From the NCBI GenBank assembly GCA_964352225.1, contig CAYGRM010000233.1:1-10757 (forward strand): 10,757 bases of DNA. Direction: 5' to 3'. The stretch comes from CAJQQY01 sp964352225 (GTDB taxonomy: Bacteria > Bacteroidota > Bacteroidia > Chitinophagales > Saprospiraceae). A program made the translations under genes and the position numbers. A model generated the notes under the pieces. It was not told where the DNA came from. It saw nothing but the letters and a program-made list of their open reading frames with translations, and made no database searches. This document shows, in pieces, positions 6,418 through 10,757 of this stretch. How positions within the stretch are numbered: the first letter of the stretch is position 1; each line of letters starts with the position of its first letter.

Positions 6418-7869
6418 ATGAGTCATCATCCAATTATTTCTCCATTAAGACACACTCTCATTACGGGAGACAAAACTTATCACGATATCACAGAAGATAT
6501 TTGTGCACCAGCTGAGAAGGCGCCAAGTGCAGCATGGGTTATCGCATTTATTTTGTCTGTAACCGTACTTGGATTTGGTGTATTCTGCATCCTTTGGACC
6601 ATTTGGATGGGAATTGGAACGTGGAATTTGAATAGAACCATCGGTTGGGGTTGGGACATTACCAACTTCGTTTGGTGGATCGGAATCGGTCATGCAGGAA
6701 CTTTGATTTCTGCCATTTTATTACTTTTTCGTCAAAAATGGAGAACAGGAGTAAACCGTGCAGCCGAGGCAATGACAATTTTTGCCGTAATGTGTGCAGG
6801 ACTTTTCCCTTTGATTCACATGGGACGTTTGTGGTTAGGATTTTTCATTTTCCCATACCCAAATACTCGTGGACCATTGTGGGTGAATTTTAACTCACCA
6901 TTACTTTGGGATGTATTTGCGATCTCGACATACTTCACCGTATCATTATTATTCTGGTATACAGGTTTAGTTCCTGATTTAGCAACATTGAGAGATAGAT
7001 CAAAAGGATTAAGAAGAAAAATTTATAGTTTCGTTTCATTTGGTTGGACAGGTTCTGCAAAGCATTGGCAACGATTTGAATCATTGTCTTTAATCTTAGC
7101 AGGTATCGCAACACCTTTGGTACTTTCTGTACACACGATTGTATCGTTCGATTTCGCCACTTCAGTTATTCCAGGATGGCATACAACAATCTTCCCTCCA
7201 TACTTCGTAGCAGGGGCGATTTTCTCAGGATTCGCAATGGTACAAACGTTAATGTTGATTACCAGAAAAGTTTTGAAGTTAGAAGATTATATCACTTTAC
7301 AGCATATTGAATCTATGAACAAGGTAATTGTTCTTACTGGTACAATGGTAGGGGTGGCATATCTGACAGAGCTTTTTATATCATGGTACTCTCAATATCC
7401 TTATGAGCAATTTGCATTCTACAATAGAGCGACAGGTATTTACTTTTGGTCATATGTAGGTATGATGGGATGTAATGTATTAGCTCCGCAAATTTTCTGG
7501 GTTGAAAAATATAGAAGAAATATTATGTTGACATTTTTCATGTCAATCTTTATCAACATTGGAATGTGGTTTGAGCGGTTTGTTATTATCGTGACTACTT
7601 TGGCTCGTGATTTCTTGCCTTCAAGCTGGAGTTATTATGTGCCAACTTGGGTCGAGATTGGAATCTATATTGGAACTTTCGGATTATTCTTTACTCTATA
7701 TTTACTATTCACAAGAGTAGCTCCCGTAGTTGCCATTGCAGAGGTGAAAAGTATTTTGAAAACTTCTGGAAGTCAGTACACAGGATTAACTAATCGAAAA
7801 CCAATTGACTATAAAGAAGCAGCGAAAGAAGCAGCTCACGCACATGCGCATGATGATCATGCACATTAA
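6418..7869 (+). CDS. actC: ACIII subunit C, NrfD/PsrC-like membrane protein
   Basis: ActC is the integral membrane subunit expected to bind and oxidise menaquinol and pass electrons to ActB. The 483 residues hold about ten membrane helices, as is usual for NrfD/PsrC-like ActC. Family-typical stretches include LRHTLITGDKTYHDIT at the N-terminus, DITNFVWWIGIGHAGTLIS in helix 2 and VLSVHTIVSFDFATSVIPGW after helix 5. The frame is open upstream to a GTG at 6346, but that would add 24 polar, low-complexity residues encoded partly by a hairpin. The ATG at 6418 gives MSHHPIISPLRHTL, which resembles known ActC N-termini, and has an A-rich upstream run. The C-terminus ends in five histidines within HAHAHDDHAH, a possible metal-binding tail. 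The gap to actD is 77 bases. Confidence 0.94.
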   Translation: MSHHPIISPLRHTLITGDKTYHDITEDICAPAEKAPSAAWVIAFILSVTVLGFGVFCILWTIWMGIGTWNLNRTIGWGWDITNFVWWIGIGHAGTLISAILLLFRQKWRTGVNRAAEAMTIFAVMCAGLFPLIHMGRLWLGFFIFPYPNTRGPLWVNFNSPLLWDVFAISTYFTVSLLFWYTGLVPDLATLRDRSKGLRRKIYSFVSFGWTGSAKHWQRFESLSLILAGIATPLVLSVHTIVSFDFATSVIPGWHTTIFPPYFVAGAIFSGFAMVQTLMLITRKVLKLEDYITLQHIESMNKVIVLTGTMVGVAYLTELFISWYSQYPYEQFAFYNRATGIYFWSYVGMMGCNVLAPQIFWVEKYRRNIMLTFFMSIFINIGMWFERFVIIVTTLARDFLPSSWSYYVPTWVEIGIYIGTFGLFFTLYLLFTRVAPVVAIAEVKSILKTSGSQYTGLTNRKPIDYKEAAKEAAHAHAHDDHAH

Positions 7870-7946
7870 TTAAAGGTTCAATTTTAATTTTTCTAAAGAA
7901 ATAACAAAGCTTTTACAAAAAGATTTACTTTAAAAATTTCATAAAA

Positions 7947-8474
7947 ATGGAAGGACATAAAGACGTTTTATATGGGTTGTACGATGATGAGGAGATCTTA
8001 ATGGATGCGATCACCAAAGCACAAAAAGATCATCTTGATATTCATGATGTATACACTCCATTTCCAGTTCACGGATTGGATGAAGTGATGGGATTGTCAG
8101 AAAGTCGGTTGCACATTGCAGGATTTGTATATGGTGCATTGGGAACTTTAACGGCATTCTTATTCATGACTTGGGTTTTTACTCGAGACTGGCCAATCAT
8201 TTTTGGAGGTAAGCCATATTGGTCCGTTCCTGCATTTATCCCGATTACATTTGAGTTGACAGTATTGTTTTCCTGTGTGGGTATGGTTGTCACTTATTAC
8301 ACAGTATGTGGAATGGGACCCGGGGCAGATAATCCAACATTGGATGATAGAATTACTGATGATAAATTTTGTATAGCATTTAATGTTTCTGAATCTACAA
8401 AAGATGAAATTGAATCATTAAAAGGATTCTTAAGTGGATCAGGCGCATCAGAAATGAACATTAAAACCATCTAG
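7947..8474 (+). CDS. actD: ACIII subunit D, DUF3341 membrane protein
   Basis: ActD is a small structural membrane subunit of ACIII with no cofactor. Its 175 residues match the usual length of DUF3341 proteins. Two membrane helices are seen at about 55-78 and 93-121, with soluble N- and C-terminal parts. The motif TPFPVHGLDEVMGL (37-50) is characteristic of the family, as is the early YGLYDDEEILMDAI. The N-terminal part resembles a small ferredoxin-like or ACT-like fold, which is inference. The ATG at 7947 follows an A-rich run and no better start exists. It lies between actC and actE, exactly where actD stands in other act operons. I see nothing missing or truncated. Confidence 0.93.
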   Translation: MEGHKDVLYGLYDDEEILMDAITKAQKDHLDIHDVYTPFPVHGLDEVMGLSESRLHIAGFVYGALGTLTAFLFMTWVFTRDWPIIFGGKPYWSVPAFIPITFELTVLFSCVGMVVTYYTVCGMGPGADNPTLDDRITDDKFCIAFNVSESTKDEIESLKGFLSGSGASEMNIKTI

Positions 8475-8495
8475 AAATTAAAATCTAAATCAAAC

Positions 8496-8542
8496 CTAAA
8501 ATCAAATTTACAAAATGCTTTGATAGCAAAATTTGATTTTAG
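8496..8542 (+). repeat. Strong hairpin between actD and actE
   Basis: CTAAAATCAAATTT (8496-8509) and AAATTTGATTTTAG (8529-8542) are perfect 14-bp inverted arms. Inside the 19-nt loop, TGCT (8516-8519) and AGCA (8525-8528) can add four more pairs. The T run (8549-8554) starts six bases after the stem, so termination would be weak at best. The hairpin ends 24 bases before the actE ATG and may set the relative level of actE, stabilise the upstream mRNA, or bind a protein. An imperfect direct repeat (8485-8494 and 8496-8506) overlaps the left arm. Confidence 0.6.
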
Positions 8543-8566
8543 AAATGGTTTTTTAATCGATAAAAA

Positions 8567-9454
8567 ATGAATTTAAAACAGAACATTTACATTCTCATTT
8601 TCGCATTGGCAATTTTTGCTAGTTCGTGTTCTTCAGATCCAGAAATTGCTGGGACAGAATATATGCCCGATATGGCTCACTCAATTGCATACGAGGCAAA
8701 TGTTTTAACTGATTATTATTACAATACTTGGGAAGAAGCAAGTTTGGAAAAGGGAAGTGGTAAGTCATTATTAGAATTATCTTCTCCTCGGAACCCAATT
8801 AAAGGAACAATTGCTCGTGGTTATGCTGGTTCAACTAAACCGGCCGGCGCATCTGACCGAGGAATCAATATTAAGCCAAATGGTAGTGTTCCATATTATT
8901 ATGAGGATACTGAGGATGAACGGACTCGAGCTTCGGCTGAGATTATTAACAATCCTTATCCAATCACCGAGGCTGCTTTGGATAACGGAAAACAAATGTA
9001 CAATATCTTTTGTGCGACTTGTCATGGTGAAAAGGCAGATGGAAATGGATACTTAGTTAGAGATGACGGAGGAGTATATCCTGCTCAACCTGCAAACTTA
9101 ATCAATGCAGAATTTACAGCTGCTTCTAATGGTCGTTTTTACCATGCTTTAATTTATGGAAAAAATGTAATGGGGGGCTATTCCGATAAAATTTCTTATG
9201 AGGAAAGATGGAACGTAATTCATTATATTCGATCTCTTCAAGCAAAAGAAACTGGAACAAAATATAACCATTTAAGAAATACCTTAAATACAGCAGCAGT
9301 TCCAGGAGGAGTTCCTAAACCATTTATGGCTCAAGCGGTAGAAGAAGCACATGATGATGATCACGGACATGATGGTCATGAAGCAGAAGGTGATCATAGT
9401 CAAGATGATGACCATAGTCATGAAGGAGAAAGTCATGATGGGCACGACCACTAA
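8567..9454 (+). CDS. actE: ACIII subunit E, monoheme cytochrome c lipoprotein
   Basis: ActE is the periplasmic monoheme cytochrome of ACIII, anchored by lipid and expected to lie near ActA at the exit of electrons. The 295-residue protein starts with a lipoprotein signal (N-region with K4, hydrophobic 7-18, cleavage before C21 in FASSC; the -3 residue is Ala instead of the usual Leu). EYMPDMAHSIAYEA (31-44) is typical of ActE. The cytochrome domain has C149-A-T-C-H153 as the heme site and probably Met202 (NVMGGY) as the axial ligand. Residues 261-295 form a tail of His, Asp, Glu, Gly and Ser with ten histidines, an extension of about 35 residues beyond the folded domain. The start has an A-rich upstream run. 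The gene follows a strong hairpin, and the gap to actF is 56 bases. Similar cytochromes exist elsewhere, but the context makes ActE secure. Confidence 0.94.
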   Translation: MNLKQNIYILIFALAIFASSCSSDPEIAGTEYMPDMAHSIAYEANVLTDYYYNTWEEASLEKGSGKSLLELSSPRNPIKGTIARGYAGSTKPAGASDRGINIKPNGSVPYYYEDTEDERTRASAEIINNPYPITEAALDNGKQMYNIFCATCHGEKADGNGYLVRDDGGVYPAQPANLINAEFTAASNGRFYHALIYGKNVMGGYSDKISYEERWNVIHYIRSLQAKETGTKYNHLRNTLNTAAVPGGVPKPFMAQAVEEAHDDDHGHDGHEAEGDHSQDDDHSHEGESHDGHDH

Positions 9455-9458
9455 TTTT

Positions 9459-9496
9459 ATTTTAGTGAGAAAAGAACAAAATTAAAATCACAAAAT
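9459..9496 (+). repeat. Weak hairpin between actE and actF
   Basis: ATTTT-A-GTGA (9459-9468) pairs with TCACAAAAT (9488-9496) with one bulged A, giving nine pairs around a 19-nt loop. It is weaker than the two other intercistronic hairpins and could be chance. Confidence 0.25.
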
Positions 9497-9510
9497 AACA
9501 ATATTCAGAG

Positions 9511-10757
9511 ATGAATCAATTTACGTTTACAGGCAGAGAAAAGATGGTATTAATGTTATTCATGGCATTAGGTGCAATCTGTTTAGCTGCTACCTTTTTT
9601 GTAGAGCCAGCCACAATGACCGTTATGAATCATGGTCACGAGGAAGCTGTACCTACCCACCACATGCGTTTTTGGAGTAACTTTTTGCAAAATGCAGTCT
9701 ACTTTTTTGGAATGGCATTTACAGCCATGTTTGGTTACTGTGCTTTTATTACTGCTTATGGTGGTTGGTTTTCTGGAATGAAAAGATTATGGGAAGCCTA
9801 CGCATTATGGATGATTGTAGGATTTGTGATGATGCTAATTTTAGTTGCAGGTGTATTTTTACATTGGCATCACTTATATCATTGGAATGCTCATGGAGTT
9901 ACAGATATTACTGATCCTCATTATGATGAAATCATCGCAGGTAAAGCTGCATTCTTAAATAAATGGTGGTATGCAGGAGCAACGATTGTGAGTGTAGGTG
10001 TCTATGTTTTCATTACCATGAGAATTCGATCTTTATCAATTGCAGAAGATAGTGCTGAAAAAGGTGATTATTCATACCATGGTAAAATGAGAAATTGGAT
10101 GGCTGCTTTCCTTCCATTTGGAGCATTTACAAGTGCTGTTTTAATTTGGCAATGGATGATGTCAGTTGACGCACATTGGTATTCAACGATGTATGCTTGG
10201 AATGTAACTTCAAGTTTCTTTGTAGGCATGCTTTCTTTAACCGTTTTGATGTTAATTTATTTGAAATCAAGAGGTTACTACTCACATATTACTGAAAATC
10301 ACATGCATGATATTGGAAAATATTTATTTGGATTTTCAGTATTCTGGACATACACTTGGTTCTCTCAATACATGTTGATTTGGTATTCAAACAATGGAGA
10401 GGAAACTATTTACTTCTTGACTAGAAGAGACCAATATCCAATATTATTTTATGGAAATTTGATTTTGAACTTCGCATTACCATTTTTGATTTTGATCAGA
10501 AATTCTTCCAAAAGAAAATTTGGAACTATTGGTTTAGTGGCTGCGATTACTTTCTTTGGACATTGGGTTGATATGTTTTATTTAATTAAACCTGGCTCTT
10601 TGATTAATATCGCTGGAAGTACAGAAGCTGCTATGGAGTTAGGTTCAGTTGCAGGTTATGCTTTACCAGGCTTGTTAGAATTAGGTATTTTCTTAGGATT
10701 CACAGCAATGTTTATTTACTTCACTTTTTCTAAATTAAGTGAAGCATCATTGGTACC
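9511..10757 (+). CDS. actF: ACIII subunit F, NrfD-like membrane protein (3' partial)
   Basis: ActF is the second large membrane subunit of ACIII, a paralogue of ActC that pairs with it in the membrane; a role in quinol chemistry or ion movement has been discussed but is not settled. The frame opens at ATG 9511 (MNQFTFTGREKMVLML) and is open to the last base, with 415 full codons. About ten membrane helices can be counted, the last being GIFLGFTAMFIYFTF, so only a short C-terminal tail should be missing. Family-like features are the ITDPHYDEIIAGKAAFLN loop, WQWMMSVDAHWYSTMYAW, and FGFSVFWTYTWFSQYMLIWY followed by an acidic loop. The N-terminal loop after helix 1 is short with few histidines (NHGHEEAVPTHH), whereas I recall a longer His-rich loop in some relatives. 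Oxidase genes often follow, but lie outside the window. Confidence 0.93.
   Translation, partial: MNQFTFTGREKMVLMLFMALGAICLAATFFVEPATMTVMNHGHEEAVPTHHMRFWSNFLQNAVYFFGMAFTAMFGYCAFITAYGGWFSGMKRLWEAYALWMIVGFVMMLILVAGVFLHWHHLYHWNAHGVTDITDPHYDEIIAGKAAFLNKWWYAGATIVSVGVYVFITMRIRSLSIAEDSAEKGDYSYHGKMRNWMAAFLPFGAFTSAVLIWQWMMSVDAHWYSTMYAWNVTSSFFVGMLSLTVLMLIYLKSRGYYSHITENHMHDIGKYLFGFSVFWTYTWFSQYMLIWYSNNGEETIYFLTRRDQYPILFYGNLILNFALPFLILIRNSSKRKFGTIGLVAAITFFGHWVDMFYLIKPGSLINIAGSTEAAMELGSVAGYALPGLLELGIFLGFTAMFIYFTFSKLSEASLV

Noticed and set aside
3130..7869. actB-actC as a polysulfide, thiosulfate or nitrate reductase
   Set aside because: The fused molybdopterin-like/Fe-S protein with a multiheme ActA, DUF3341, ActE and a second NrfD-like protein is specific to alternative complex III.
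8515..8523. ATG-CTT-TGA minimal open frame in the actD-actE hairpin loop
   Set aside because: A start-stop of two codons is expected by chance, and nothing suggests a leader peptide.
10752..10757. KpnI-type GGTACC at the exact window end as a cloning junction
   Set aside because: The same hexamer occurs inside actA at 2463-2468, and the actF frame continues normally to the edge, so nothing shows an artificial junction.

Overview
The window looks like chromosomal DNA from an AT-rich member of the Bacteroidota. The reasons are: six consecutive genes that match the subunits of alternative complex III (ACIII) in Bacteroidota gene order; A-rich translation starts without clear Shine-Dalgarno sequences; and a promoter-like sequence matching the Bacteroidota form (TTG near -33, TAnnTTTG near -7) in front of the operon. 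Genus cannot be read from the sequence. All genes lie on the + strand, and I see no mobile element, CRISPR array, rRNA or tRNA.

Layout. Positions 1-243 are a gene-free AT-rich leader with weak hairpins. Positions 244-924 encode a Crp/Fnr-family regulator. A gene-free stretch of 650 bases follows. It holds a strong intrinsic terminator (1047-1077), a possible very short transcript ending at that terminator, a tandem GTTAAGG repeat (1431-1448), a perfect DnaA-box match (1485-1493) and a good Bacteroidota promoter (1499-1530). From 1575 to the window end runs the act operon: actA (multiheme cytochrome c), actB (molybdopterin-oxidoreductase-like plus iron-sulfur protein), actC (NrfD-like quinol-site membrane protein), actD (DUF3341 membrane protein), actE (monoheme cytochrome c lipoprotein) and actF (second NrfD-like membrane protein, cut by the window edge just before its C-terminus).

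How the genes work together. ACIII is a quinol:electron-acceptor oxidoreductase that replaces the bc1 complex. ActC and ActF lie in the membrane, with the menaquinol site expected in ActC. Electrons pass through the Fe-S clusters of ActB to the hemes of ActA and ActE, and on to a terminal oxidase whose genes often follow actF, here beyond the window. The predicted cofactors are seven c-type hemes (six in ActA, one in ActE), three [4Fe-4S] clusters and one [3Fe-4S] cluster.

This is a known respiratory system, not a new one. The points that deserve a second look are: intercistronic hairpins at actB-actC and actD-actE; His-rich tails on ActC and ActE; an acidic insertion with a DxDxDG motif between hemes 3 and 4 of ActA; and the cluster of possible regulatory sites in front of actA. 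The Crp/Fnr gene is separated from the operon by a terminator, so its link to act control is only a hypothesis.
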